This document shows positions 1 through 9,065 of a DNA stretch of 64,000 nucleotides, piece after piece; position 1 is the stretch's first letter; each line of letters opens with the position of its first letter. Source of the stretch: Bacillota bacterium (GTDB lineage Bacteria; Bacillota; Clostridia; Lachnospirales; Lachnospiraceae); contig JAEZVF010000104.1 of assembly GCA_023443225.1 (NCBI GenBank), positions 62,001-126,000 on the forward strand, in the 5' to 3' direction. The notes under the pieces were generated by a model that saw only the letters and a program-made list of their open reading frames with translations, was not told where the DNA came from and made no database searches. Made by a program: the position numbers and the translations under genes.

Positions 1-549
1 GGTAATTCCGGCTTTTTTAAATAAATCTTTATTATAAAATACTCCCGAATAAAATAGTTTGTCATCTAATGGAGCCAGATATACAGATCCATCCTCTTCA
101 ATACAGGATTGTACAGACTTACGCTGATAAAACTCCTTTAAAATAATATCTTTATTTATGTAAGGAGTAAGATTAACAATTCTATTGTTTTCTTTTAGTA
201 ATTTATAGAATGCAGGATCAATTCCTACATCTGTTATTATGGCAGGCAACTTATTAACCGAGTTTAAAAGTTTTATCTTCGAACGATAGTCTGCCTCATC
301 ACCTGCCATCCATTCTACTTCCACACGATACTTGCCCTTATAAGCTTCATTGAAGTCCAATACCAATTTCTCATTTGCCTTATCTCCAGATTGCGTATTA
401 ATCAGAAATACAACCGGTATCACAACCTCTTGTCCATCTTTTGTATCCATAATAGCACTTTCAGTCAAATTATCTCCGTCTGAACTGCAACCATTAAGTA
501 ATACAACTATAATCAACATGACTGCAAAAAGGATTATCCGTCTGCTCAT
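1..549 (-). CDS. Extracellular solute-binding lipoprotein, C-terminally truncated by the window edge
   Basis: The first 183 codons are visible and the gene runs off the left edge. The N-terminus is a lipoprotein signal: charged MSRR, a hydrophobic stretch and the lipobox LLNGC, giving a predicted lipidated Cys near residue 21. The rest (VVFLINTQSGDKANEKLVLDF, then YSGVFYNKDLFKKAGIT) matches family 1 sugar-binding proteins. In these, the segment where the protein is told apart as bound to a new inner helix reads YNKDLFKKAG. It follows the YesM-like kinase by 11 nt on the same strand and probably belongs to the same operon. It is therefore a second binding protein, either for uptake or as a ligand-presenting partner of the kinase. 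The family call is firm. The substrate cannot be read from the sequence. Confidence 0.85.
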   Translation of the reverse strand, partial: MSRRIILFAVMLIIVVLLNGCSSDGDNLTESAIMDTKDGQEVVIPVVFLINTQSGDKANEKLVLDFNEAYKGKYRVEVEWMAGDEADYRSKIKLLNSVNKLPAIITDVGIDPAFYKLLKENNRIVNLTPYINKDIILKEFYQRKSVQSCIEEDGSVYLAPLDDKLFYSGVFYNKDLFKKAGIT

Positions 550-560
550 TCCTATCTCCT

Positions 561-2390
561 TTATAATACTAACTCCTCATCAACTGGTATTACGATATTA
601 CAAGTTGTACCAACCAGCTCTTCCTCTGATACAACAAAATAAAACTTAATTTTATCCTTATATTTTAGTCGCAAACGACTAATTACATTGGCAATTCCAT
701 ATCCACCTTCCGATTGCGGAAAATAGTAAGTGATATTGTACAAATCATCATGTTGCATTTGGTTGATCTGCTTACATACTTCTTTATCCATAATCCTTCC
801 ATTATTAAAGACAGAGATACTTAAGTAATTACAGTTATCATGATACATCTTAGATTTATTTGCAGTTATATCAATTTTTATAAAACCACCTTCGTAAATA
901 TTGGAAAATCCATGCTTGATACAATTCTCAATGATAGGCTGTAAAATAAGTTTTAATATTTTTATATCCTTTAGTGACTCATCACATTCAATTTGATAAG
1001 AAAAGAGTTTATTATTGCGCATAATCAGTAAATCCATATAGCTACATACATGCTCTAACTCTTCTCTTAGCGTTACCACATCTTTACCCTTATTAAGACT
1101 TATTCTCAGTAATTTTGACAAGGATTGAATCATATTCATAATACGTTCATCCTTATTCAGTCTTGCAAGCATATATATGTTGTCCAACGTATTATACAAA
1201 AAATGTGGATTTAACTGATACATAAGTGAATTTAATTCGCTGTATCTTAATTCTTGTTCTTGTTGTTTAATCTCTTTTAACAGTATATCAATTTTAACCA
1301 TCATCTTATTATAGGTATTCCCGATAGAATCCAGCTCTGTATTTGTATGTAACTCTAATGTTTTTGTAAAATCAGAACCATTAAATTCGCTCATTACTTT
1401 ATTTATCTGTTTCACTGGTTTCGTAAACTTCATAGAAAAACAAATGCTTAATAAAATCGCTATTACACATAATACAAATGCGATAATTAATATGCTAAAA
1501 TAAACTTGCTTCAAAGGAGCATTTAGAACGGAACTTGGAACGTAAACTGCTACAGTAAATCCAGAATCCTCATCTTGTTCAAAAAACATCATAGCATTCT
1601 TTATTTTAATAACACTTGCATCATTACGATTCTCTTTCAAACCACTTGCTATATCATCACGAAGCTGACAGTTCTCTGGCGATATGCTTTCCCCATTACA
1701 TTCACTATAGCAAACATCATCGTTACCATCTAGTACAAGATAGGTAACATTTGCTTCTTTCTTTATATTGGCCAACATATTTTTAAAATAGGTATCACTC
1801 ATCTTAAGCATAATAACACCTGACTTATGAGAATATTCCATATGTCTAACGTATCTTCCAATAAACAAAGCTTTATCTTTCTTCTGATATAAGGTATCCT
1901 TCTGCCATGACCATTGTGTCTTTGAATATTCATTTCCTAACCCTTGATATAATTCAGAATTAAGAAAGTCATCTGCATGAAATCCAATGGATATTCTGGT
2001 ATAGACATTTTTTTTATTATCCATATAGAAAAGATTCGACATATCAGCAAAGGTTACATAAGATAGTGTTTTTTTCAATGCGGTTAAATCTGCTTTACTT
2101 AGCGTTTGATTTTCAAGTGATTTCTGAACATATGGATTCGCAACATACTCACTTGTTAAATCATCACTTTTCTTATAAGAATTCTTTAATTGCAGCATCA
2201 TTTTCTCGTTGATATACGCATATTTTTCAACGATTGTATCAGTCATATATTTTTTCATAACCAATATGAACGAAACAGTTGCTGATACTAGAACAAAGAA
2301 AATTAAGAAATAGGAAAATATGATTAATTGTTTACGAAATCCATAAGTTAAAGAATTCGTCTTTTTTTCTGTCTTTTTTTCTGTCTTCAT
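561..2390 (-). CDS. YesM-like sensor histidine kinase
   Basis: Membrane histidine kinase of 609 residues that pairs with the response regulator just upstream. An N-terminal membrane segment (about residues 21-45) and a second (about 297-320) flank an extracellular region of some 250 residues, probably a Cache-like sensor. A HAMP linker follows. The His_kinase domain has the LytS/YesM motif NPHFLYNTLDN with the phospho-accepting His near 396. The ATPase domain has an N box (IIENCIKHGF) and a G box (GGYGIANVISRL). The start codon overlaps the regulator's stop as ATGA, so translation is probably coupled. Location with binding protein and permease genes points to control of carbohydrate uptake. 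The ligand is unknown. Confidence 0.93.
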   Translation of the reverse strand: MKTEKKTEKKTNSLTYGFRKQLIIFSYFLIFFVLVSATVSFILVMKKYMTDTIVEKYAYINEKMMLQLKNSYKKSDDLTSEYVANPYVQKSLENQTLSKADLTALKKTLSYVTFADMSNLFYMDNKKNVYTRISIGFHADDFLNSELYQGLGNEYSKTQWSWQKDTLYQKKDKALFIGRYVRHMEYSHKSGVIMLKMSDTYFKNMLANIKKEANVTYLVLDGNDDVCYSECNGESISPENCQLRDDIASGLKENRNDASVIKIKNAMMFFEQDEDSGFTVAVYVPSSVLNAPLKQVYFSILIIAFVLCVIAILLSICFSMKFTKPVKQINKVMSEFNGSDFTKTLELHTNTELDSIGNTYNKMMVKIDILLKEIKQQEQELRYSELNSLMYQLNPHFLYNTLDNIYMLARLNKDERIMNMIQSLSKLLRISLNKGKDVVTLREELEHVCSYMDLLIMRNNKLFSYQIECDESLKDIKILKLILQPIIENCIKHGFSNIYEGGFIKIDITANKSKMYHDNCNYLSISVFNNGRIMDKEVCKQINQMQHDDLYNITYYFPQSEGGYGIANVISRLRLKYKDKIKFYFVVSEEELVGTTCNIVIPVDEELVL

Positions 2391-3982
2391 ATCATCCTCC
2401 CACTGAATTCACTTGGGAGGTATCCCGTATATTGTTTAAATACTTGTGTAAAATAAGAGCTATTGGAGATTCCAACCTTTGAGCATACATTAGTAATACT
2501 GCTATTCTCCATAAGAATTAATTTCTTGGCACGCTCCATCCTCCGGTTCATAACATACTGTCTGAAATTGATATTCATTGTGCTTTTAAAAACTCTGCCA
2601 AAGTATACAGGGTTAAGATAAATTCTGGATGCAACTGTCGTAATGGATAGTTCTTCATCACTTAAATGCTCTTCGATATACTCAATTGCTTCTTTAATAT
2701 AATCTTGGAATAATTGGTTTGTATTACTTTCAGGACACTCTATTCTTTCATCAATTACCTGAAGTACAATCTGATACAAAATATCGATTACTTTTGTTTC
2801 ATTCATTAACTGTATATTTTGGTGAAAATTTTTAAAACGGTTTTTTATTAAATCTGTCATGCCATAAGTATTATAAAGCAAAAATTCAATATTTAATGCT
2901 AATCGTTGTATGCAGGTATAGATATATTCCCCTTCTTTGGAAGGAAGGGAATAGATAAAGTTAATAAATGATTTTTTAAATTGATCCTTATCATTTTTGC
3001 GTATTGCATTTAAAACATAACTTTCAGAATTCTCCAAGTATTTATCATTTGAATCTACTGCTTCTATCTCTTTCTCTGCAAATAAGATTCCAGCACCGGC
3101 CACTCGCGACTGCTCAAACATCTTTACAGCCTCATTATATGACTGCTTTAGCCCATCAATACCTGACATTTCTTTTGAAACTGCAGCTATGATCTCCAAC
3201 TTAAATTCACGACGCAATTCTTCAATTAATATTTTGATCGGTAATACCCCTTGTCGTTTACTTGTATTAATTATGTAAACCATTTGCCCATCATGTAGTT
3301 TAAAGTTCCACATCGGATAATAATATGAGAATTGCTGTCTAAGCCGTTCAAACATAGTAATACACTGCTTTTCATATTCTATTCCCTGAAGAATTCGATA
3401 GGATATATCGATATCCACGAGGACTGATACAAAACAATCGTTATCACTTAAAGTAGAATCAATAATATGAAAAATGTTTTTAAAATTTGATTTTGATACA
3501 ATACCCTTTAGATATCGCTCAACAATAACTGCCTGATAGCTGTTAGCATTATTGCGAAGAACCGTTTGCAGATTCATTCTCTCCTGCTGTATTTTCTTTT
3601 CTTCCATACATTTTTGGCGCACAGCTTCCATTGTTTTCTGAAGTTCGCTTGTTTCTACAGGCTTTAATAAATAGGAAAAAGCACCAAAATCACATGCTTG
3701 TTTTGCATATTCAAAATCTCTATATGCGCTGATGATCACAAAAATGATATCTGATGAAATTTCTTTAACAGCTTTCATCAAATCAATGCCACTTATTATT
3801 TTCATTCTGATATCAGTAAGCACAACATCAGGTTTCACCTTGGGAATATATTCAAGTGCTATCTCCCCACTGGCATATGTACCAACAACTTCAAACCCCA
3901 TCTTATTCCATGGATAGGTTGATTTAAGTCCTTCTAATATAATTGGCTCGTCGTCTACAATAATTAATCTCAACTTTTCCAT
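2387..3982 (-). CDS. YesN-like response regulator with AraC-type DNA-binding domain
   Basis: Response regulator of 531 residues. The receiver domain occupies about residues 1-120, with the acidic pair in IIVDDEP, the phospho-acceptor Asp in VVLTDIRM and the conserved Lys in YLLKPVE. A long middle region of unknown role follows. The last ~100 residues are a two-helix-turn-helix AraC domain (ITTVASRIYLNPVYFGRVFK and VGISNSSYFTQVFKQYTGYL). The ATG at 3982 was chosen over an upstream GTG at 4021 because it is preceded by a strong GAAGGGG ribosome site and begins with the canonical receiver start. It probably activates the sugar transport operon in which it lies. Its DNA site was not identified. 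Confidence 0.93.
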   Translation of the reverse strand: MEKLRLIIVDDEPIILEGLKSTYPWNKMGFEVVGTYASGEIALEYIPKVKPDVVLTDIRMKIISGIDLMKAVKEISSDIIFVIISAYRDFEYAKQACDFGAFSYLLKPVETSELQKTMEAVRQKCMEEKKIQQERMNLQTVLRNNANSYQAVIVERYLKGIVSKSNFKNIFHIIDSTLSDNDCFVSVLVDIDISYRILQGIEYEKQCITMFERLRQQFSYYYPMWNFKLHDGQMVYIINTSKRQGVLPIKILIEELRREFKLEIIAAVSKEMSGIDGLKQSYNEAVKMFEQSRVAGAGILFAEKEIEAVDSNDKYLENSESYVLNAIRKNDKDQFKKSFINFIYSLPSKEGEYIYTCIQRLALNIEFLLYNTYGMTDLIKNRFKNFHQNIQLMNETKVIDILYQIVLQVIDERIECPESNTNQLFQDYIKEAIEYIEEHLSDEELSITTVASRIYLNPVYFGRVFKSTMNINFRQYVMNRRMERAKKLILMENSSITNVCSKVGISNSSYFTQVFKQYTGYLPSEFSGRMI

Positions 3983-4119
3983 TTGACCCCTTCTCTCAAA
4001 AGAGTTTATGCATTTGAACACCAGTATTTACTATCATATTATCTCATTGATTACTACAACATAGTAGTTTACATTATTATATCTGATTAACGATTTACAT
4101 TCAACATTGTAGAACACTT

Positions 4120-4989
4120 TTACTCCTTGGTAGCTCCAGCGGTAATGCCGTAGATAAGATATTTTTGCAGGCACATATAAAGAACTGTAATTGGTATTGC
4201 AACCAAGGTGGATCCTGCTGCAAACATTGTATAATTATTGTTGGTATTACCATTGATAAAATCAAAAAGTCCAACTGCAAGGGTTTTCTTAGAATCAGAG
4301 CTAATTAGCAATCTAGGAAGGATATAATCCATCCATGGGGACATAAATGTACTAACCGCTAAGAATGTGATCATTGGAAATGCTAATGGTATAATCACTT
4401 TATAAAACACTTGCAATTTTGTTGCACCATCTAGCAAGGCGGCTTCATCCAATGATTTCGGTATACCACTTAAATATCCCTTCATCAACCAAGTATTATA
4501 TGGAATTTGTCCTGCTATATATACCAGTGCTAAGCCGTATAAATTATCAAGTAAACTAAAGTTTTGAAACAGAATATAGATGGCTGTCATTGACATAAAG
4601 GTCGGGAACATCTGTAATACCATAATTGACATTAAGCCACCTTTTTTCCCCCGAAATGTAAATCTCGAAAATACATAGGAGGTAAGTGTGGAGATTAATG
4701 TGGAGCAAATCATATTTACGATTGCTATTTTTAAAGTATTACCATACCATAACTTAAAATTTGTGGTTTGAAACAAGCTGATATAATTCTGTAATGTAGG
4801 AGAATCCGGAATCATCTTTGATGTGGCCAGTGATGTAGTATTGCCAAGGGCAGAACCAAAGATCCATAATACAGGTAACAGTATAACGATTGCAACAATT
4901 ACAAGTTCTAAATACACTATGATGTCTACTACTCTAGATTTTGCGGTAGCTTTTTTCTTTTTCGTTCTCACTGTAATATATTTTTTCAT
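4120..4989 (-). CDS. Carbohydrate ABC transporter permease, MalG type
   Basis: Integral membrane subunit of 289 residues with about six membrane segments. The cytoplasmic EAA loop is visible as DEAALLDGATKLQVFYKVIIPLA, the site that docks the ATPase. It starts 3 nt after the stop of the MalF-type permease, so the two are translationally coupled and form the transmembrane heterodimer. The N-terminus carries a short basic tail (KKYITVRTKKKKATAKSR) before the first membrane helix. No ATPase gene is nearby. As in many Firmicutes, a shared MsmX-like ATPase encoded elsewhere is likely. Likely substrates are oligosaccharides, by similarity to the maltose family only. Confidence 0.93.
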   Translation of the reverse strand: MKKYITVRTKKKKATAKSRVVDIIVYLELVIVAIVILLPVLWIFGSALGNTTSLATSKMIPDSPTLQNYISLFQTTNFKLWYGNTLKIAIVNMICSTLISTLTSYVFSRFTFRGKKGGLMSIMVLQMFPTFMSMTAIYILFQNFSLLDNLYGLALVYIAGQIPYNTWLMKGYLSGIPKSLDEAALLDGATKLQVFYKVIIPLAFPMITFLAVSTFMSPWMDYILPRLLISSDSKKTLAVGLFDFINGNTNNNYTMFAAGSTLVAIPITVLYMCLQKYLIYGITAGATKE

Positions 4990-4992
4990 AGC

Positions 4993-6369
4993 CTAATCCT
5001 CCTTAAAAGCCTTCGTACGTCTTAGATTCCATATAGATATTCCTCCAATGAAGATAAAAATCAATATAGACATTACTGCGGCCATATTGTAGAGTTGGTT
5101 GTTAACAGTGAGTTTAAAAATCCAAGTAATTAGAATATCTGTTGAACCTGCAAACTGATAAGATGCATTTGTCGGACCTCCATCAGTTAAAAAGAAAATG
5201 GTCGAAAAATTATTAAAATTACCTGCGAAACTCATGATTAAGAGAGGAGATGCTGCATTTAATACAAGAGGCAAGGTGATTTTACAAAGCTCATCCCATG
5301 AAGTAGCACCATCGATCTTCGCAGCTTCATACAATTCATTGGATATTCCGCTCATAATACCCGTCATAAGCGCCATAAAATAAGGAAATCCCATCCACAA
5401 ATTAATTAGGATAACCATAAATCTTGCTAAATTTGGATTATTGGGATCTGTAAACCATGAGATTCGTTCATTGGTAATTCCCATATTTATAAGAAACTGA
5501 CTTACTGGACCAAACTGTCCATTAAACATGGTTCGAAATACCAGAAGTGAAATCATACCTGGTATAGCCCATGGGAGAATATAGATTCCCCTCCACATTC
5601 TTTTTGCTCTTACCCTCCTGCTATTCACAATTACCGCTTGAAATAATCCACCAAAGAAACATGTTACTGTTGAGCATATTGCCCATACAATAGTCCATCC
5701 AAGTACACCAAAAAAGGTTTTCGACCATACTGGTATTCGAAATAGATTTGCAAAATTTGTCATTCCAACCCATTTTACCAAATTTATCGGTGGCATATTT
5801 ACTTTGGAATAGTTGGAGAATGCAGTTAAGATTGAGAATACGATTGGCATAATCGAAAGAAAGATCAGCAAAATAATTGCAGGCAACAAAACAATATAAT
5901 GAAAAGTTGTTGACCATAATTTTTTTATATATTCGCTGGTTGATACCATATAGCCTGTTTGATTATACATTTTTCTAGTTTGATAGGCATCACGTATGTT
6001 AAAGATATAAATACCAATAAGTATAAATAGAATTAGTACAACAATAATTCCACGAATCATAAGTATTATGGAATGATCTCCTTCGGTAACACCTGCCAAC
6101 GTAAGTTCTCTAGGTTTCGTTCCCAACGTAATAATACCCCAGATACCTTTTACAAAAAATCCACCATTTTCACGGCAAGAAAAGGGTATCCCAAAATTCC
6201 CAGTTGTAAATTCAGTCATCATAATACTAAGTTGGATGAGGAAAAAAATAATACCTTTTATGTACTGCTTATTCATCAGCTGCCCCGCACCCCATACAAT
6301 TGCAGAGGCTACGGCCGGTAGTACCGGCCGCATGTGATTATGAACACTAGATTTTTTGTTTTCGTTCAT
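4993..6369 (-). CDS. Carbohydrate ABC transporter permease, MalF type, with extra N-terminal membrane region
   Basis: Membrane subunit of 458 residues, partner of the MalG-type permease that follows. The C-terminal ~290 residues are the classic binding-protein-dependent permease core with the EAA motif YEAAKIDGATSWDELCKITLP. The first ~160 residues add about three membrane segments (for example PAVASAIVWGAGQLMNKQY and GIIVVLILFILIGIYIFNI) and a connecting loop. Such extensions occur in MalF proteins of Firmicutes and enterobacteria. It starts 20 nt after the stop of the solute-binding lipoprotein gene and shares its operon. The substrate is inferred to be an oligosaccharide. The family is certain. 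Confidence 0.93.
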   Translation of the reverse strand: MNENKKSSVHNHMRPVLPAVASAIVWGAGQLMNKQYIKGIIFFLIQLSIMMTEFTTGNFGIPFSCRENGGFFVKGIWGIITLGTKPRELTLAGVTEGDHSIILMIRGIIVVLILFILIGIYIFNIRDAYQTRKMYNQTGYMVSTSEYIKKLWSTTFHYIVLLPAIILLIFLSIMPIVFSILTAFSNYSKVNMPPINLVKWVGMTNFANLFRIPVWSKTFFGVLGWTIVWAICSTVTCFFGGLFQAVIVNSRRVRAKRMWRGIYILPWAIPGMISLLVFRTMFNGQFGPVSQFLINMGITNERISWFTDPNNPNLARFMVILINLWMGFPYFMALMTGIMSGISNELYEAAKIDGATSWDELCKITLPLVLNAASPLLIMSFAGNFNNFSTIFFLTDGGPTNASYQFAGSTDILITWIFKLTVNNQLYNMAAVMSILIFIFIGGISIWNLRRTKAFKED

Positions 6370-6389
6370 GAAAAGCCTCCTAATAGTCT

Positions 6390-7808
6390 CTACTGGGCAC
6401 TTGCTCTTAATGCTTCAAAATCAGCCTGTGCTTTATCTGCTGCCTCCTGTGGTGTTAAGACTCCATCCCAAACAGCTTCAAACATACTTTTTGTAGCTGT
6501 CCAGTAATAGCTAATTTCAGGAATTATTGGCATAGCAAAAGAATACTCTGCCTGTTTCATGAATCCCTGTACATTCGCATCCTCAGATAAGCCAGGAATA
6601 CTGGAGCCATCCTTTAATGCTGGAAGTTTACCTAAATCCTTATATAAATAAGTTAGAACTTCATCAGATCCAATATACATAGCTAATGCTCTGGCTGCTG
6701 CTGGATATTGGCTATAAGATGAAACGCATGCTAACTGTACGCCCGAGAAAGTATAAGCCTGATTACCATTGAATGCAGGTAATGCGGTTACACCAACTTC
6801 AAAATTATTTTCTTTTCCTCCCTCATAACAAGCCTCCATAGACCAAGGTCCACAGATTAAGTATGGTGTTTCACCTTTTGCAAATTCAACAACTGTCGTA
6901 TCCCAATTGGCATCACCAGAATTTATATCCCAGATATCGCGAAATTGTTGATAATATGTAAGACCGTCTACTACTTCTTTGGAATTCAGATTAACCTGGT
7001 TAGCATCTGAATGATCTGGCCCAAAAAGTTGATATCCTGCTGATGTTAACCAACAAGCATTCATATAGGAATCACTGGATTGCCATCGAAAAGCCCACTT
7101 ATTATTTACTGGATCATTATATTTTTTGCCTAAATCTAACATCTGTGTCATGTCAGTTACAGGTTCAGGGCTGTCAATAATACCATCCTCAAATAACTTA
7201 GTTAACAATGTTTTATTATAGATCATTGCGGCACATTCCGTTAGGAAAGGTACACCATAAATGGCCTCATTAATATTTACTGTTTCAACAGCGGAGTCTA
7301 AGAAACGTTCTTGAATCAAATCCCCATATCTCCCCATCATGCCAATGACAGCACTATTCATGGCTGTACCTACGCCATCATGTGGTATTATGAAGACATC
7401 TGCACCGGTTCCTGCTTCTCCTTCCAGTGACATTTTACTAATGGTATCTGTGGACAATACCACTTCAACCACCAAATCAACATTAGGATATTTCTTAACA
7501 AATCCCTCTTTTATCGCTTCACCTAGTTTTTCATTGTCTATCCATAGTTTTAATTGAGCTTTTCCGGTTAGTATATCCTCTTCCATGACATACATATTCT
7601 CTTGCGTATCCCAAGTCAGCCCACCATCATCAATATACCTCGAATTCTCCCCTTCATTCGTTGCTGTTTCACTGGCATCACCTAATGTAGTGTTTTCACC
7701 ATTACCAGTTCCAGCAGTTTCCTTATTAGCATTACAGCCTGATAATAAACCAGCAGTCATGCAAAGAAACAATAAGATAGTTAAACACTTTTTTAAATTT
7801 TTTTTCAC
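6390..7808 (-). CDS. Extracellular sugar-binding lipoprotein (maltose-binding-protein-like)
   Basis: Solute receptor of 472 residues for the permeases downstream. It starts with a GTG preceded by an ideal GGAGG site 7 nt away. The signal peptide ends in the lipobox GLLSGC, giving a predicted lipidated Cys near residue 25, followed by an acidic, Thr/Asn-rich linker. The mature domain has features of SBP family 1: ADVFIIPHDGVGTA in lobe 1, YGVPFLTECAAMIYNKTLL in the hinge region and GETPYLICGPWSM further on. The length is typical of maltose/oligosaccharide-binding proteins. It is the first transport gene after a DUF1189 gene. The substrate cannot be told apart between maltodextrins and other oligosaccharides. 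Confidence 0.93.
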   Translation of the reverse strand: MKKNLKKCLTILLFLCMTAGLLSGCNANKETAGTGNGENTTLGDASETATNEGENSRYIDDGGLTWDTQENMYVMEEDILTGKAQLKLWIDNEKLGEAIKEGFVKKYPNVDLVVEVVLSTDTISKMSLEGEAGTGADVFIIPHDGVGTAMNSAVIGMMGRYGDLIQERFLDSAVETVNINEAIYGVPFLTECAAMIYNKTLLTKLFEDGIIDSPEPVTDMTQMLDLGKKYNDPVNNKWAFRWQSSDSYMNACWLTSAGYQLFGPDHSDANQVNLNSKEVVDGLTYYQQFRDIWDINSGDANWDTTVVEFAKGETPYLICGPWSMEACYEGGKENNFEVGVTALPAFNGNQAYTFSGVQLACVSSYSQYPAAARALAMYIGSDEVLTYLYKDLGKLPALKDGSSIPGLSEDANVQGFMKQAEYSFAMPIIPEISYYWTATKSMFEAVWDGVLTPQEAADKAQADFEALRASAQ

Positions 7809-7834
7809 AAGTTTTCCTCCTAATTTTATACTGT

Positions 7835-8317
7835 CTAAAAAATTTGTTCATCAGCTTCGATGAACCGGCATTGTTTCTGTTCACGTTGATAAACAAAATA
7901 TGCCAAGAATACTAGTCCAAAATTATAAACAATGTACACTAGCAAGATATTGAATGCTGTTCCTGCAATTAATGCTGTAAGGCTTGGAATAGTGGCACAA
8001 TAGGATAAAAAGGAATAAAATTCTTTGAATGTAAAAGGTATATGTGCTGTTGCATTCATCATAAGAAACATTAGTGAGATTGCTAAAATGAAAATTATAT
8101 TCAAAACAATTACACCAACATAGACCATAATTACATAATCCAATATCATTTCTACCTCTATTGCTGAATCATAAAGCTGAAATACAAGCGGAAATGCTAA
8201 AAGAAGTCCAACAAAAATAGTCTGTACTATAACCTTATATAGTTTTGATTTTCTGGCTTCAAATATATCTCTGCTAAGAAATCTGCGTTTTAAGAAATTC
8301 TTGATTGCTGCTTCCAC
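7835..8317 (-). CDS. DUF1189-like membrane protein of the sugar uptake operon
   Basis: Small membrane protein of 160 residues with four predicted membrane segments (about residues 30-46, 58-85, 100-125 and 128-143). It starts at a GTG with an AAGGA-type ribosome site. Composition, length and position resemble the DUF1189 family (B. subtilis YvdJ), which is encoded in maltodextrin operons; its function is unknown. The 26-nt gap to the binding-protein gene suggests that it is the first gene of the operon running to the left window edge. The DUF1189 assignment is by memory of the family pattern, so it is moderate. The membrane topology is secure. Confidence 0.6.
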   Translation of the reverse strand: MEAAIKNFLKRRFLSRDIFEARKSKLYKVIVQTIFVGLLLAFPLVFQLYDSAIEVEMILDYVIMVYVGVIVLNIIFILAISLMFLMMNATAHIPFTFKEFYSFLSYCATIPSLTALIAGTAFNILLVYIVYNFGLVFLAYFVYQREQKQCRFIEADEQIF

Positions 8318-8441
8318 ATCCTTATTTCCTTTCTTTCAGTACCTTGTTTTATTCAGACATTCAATATTTTACAAGACATTCTAAAAAACAGATATTAAAA
8401 ATAATACTTTTATTATCAAAGATAATACATTTTTTAGACGC

Positions 8442-8472
8442 AAAAAAAGCAAGCTTTTTAAGCCTGCCTTTC
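8442..8472 (-). terminator. Rho-independent terminator after the NUDIX gene
   Basis: Read on the minus strand, AAGGCAGGCTT pairs with AAGCTTGCTTTTTT (two G-T wobbles) around a 3-nt loop and runs into a T-tract. It starts 16 nt after the NUDIX stop codon. It separates that gene from the sugar uptake operon, whose promoter should therefore lie between about 8320 and 8440. No convincing sigma-A promoter was seen there. Confidence 0.8.
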
Positions 8473-8487
8473 ACGTACGATTTTCAA

Positions 8488-8940
8488 TTAGAAATACTTT
8501 TTATTACCCCAAAGGTTATTCTTTTTTAAATCCACATATTCATTGTATGCACGTTCTAAAATCTGCTTCTCATTCGAAAACTTTAGCATATGAAATGCTT
8601 CATGAAACTTATAATAGCCGGAATCCATAAAGTATTCTTCTCTTTGTGGTTTGCTGTAATAGCTATCAGACATCATTAAGTACCAATGAACATCCTTTAT
8701 TACTGTATTCTGTGGTGTACTGAATGTATATTGACTCTTACCGATATATTTAATAATGGAAGCATCCGTTCCCGTTTCTTCCTTGACTTCACGTAAGGCT
8801 GTCTCCTTATACTCTTCTCCTACCTCCACAGTTCCTTTTGGAAGAACCCATCCTTCATATTTGTTTTTATAGTTCTTATACAGTAGTAAAATCTTCCCTC
8901 TGAATATAACTACACCGCCACAGCTCGTTGCTTCAACCAT
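8488..8940 (-). CDS. NUDIX hydrolase
   Basis: Protein of 150 residues with a complete NUDIX box at about residues 37-59: G in KGTVEVGEE, then REVKEETGTD, matching GX5EX7REUXEEXGU. These residues bind the divalent metal and activate water for hydrolysis of a nucleoside diphosphate linked to another group. The N-terminus (ATSCGGVVIFRG) is the usual first strand. The substrate is not predictable; candidates include oxidised nucleotides, ADP-ribose or dinucleoside polyphosphates. It is monocistronic by context: its own terminator lies downstream and a 125-nt gap separates it from the PBP gene upstream. Confidence 0.93.
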   Translation of the reverse strand: MVEATSCGGVVIFRGKILLLYKNYKNKYEGWVLPKGTVEVGEEYKETALREVKEETGTDASIIKYIGKSQYTFSTPQNTVIKDVHWYLMMSDSYYSKPQREEYFMDSGYYKFHEAFHMLKFSNEKQILERAYNEYVDLKKNNLWGNKKYF

Positions 8941-9065
8941 CGCAATGCCTCCTGTTTTATGGTGTGTCGATTTTTCTACATACAGTATAACTTATTTTGT
9001 ACGATAGTTCAACTAATATTTATGCAACTTTCACAACCATATATACAATAGAGTTGATTTACTTA

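Noticed and set aside
3983..4021. N-terminal extension of the YesN regulator from a GTG at 4021
   Set aside because: The ATG at 3982 has a strong ribosome site and the canonical receiver start.
8318..8440. Catabolite-repression (CcpA) operator before the sugar operon
   Set aside because: No sequence close to the cre consensus was found in the gap, and no clear -35/-10 pair either.
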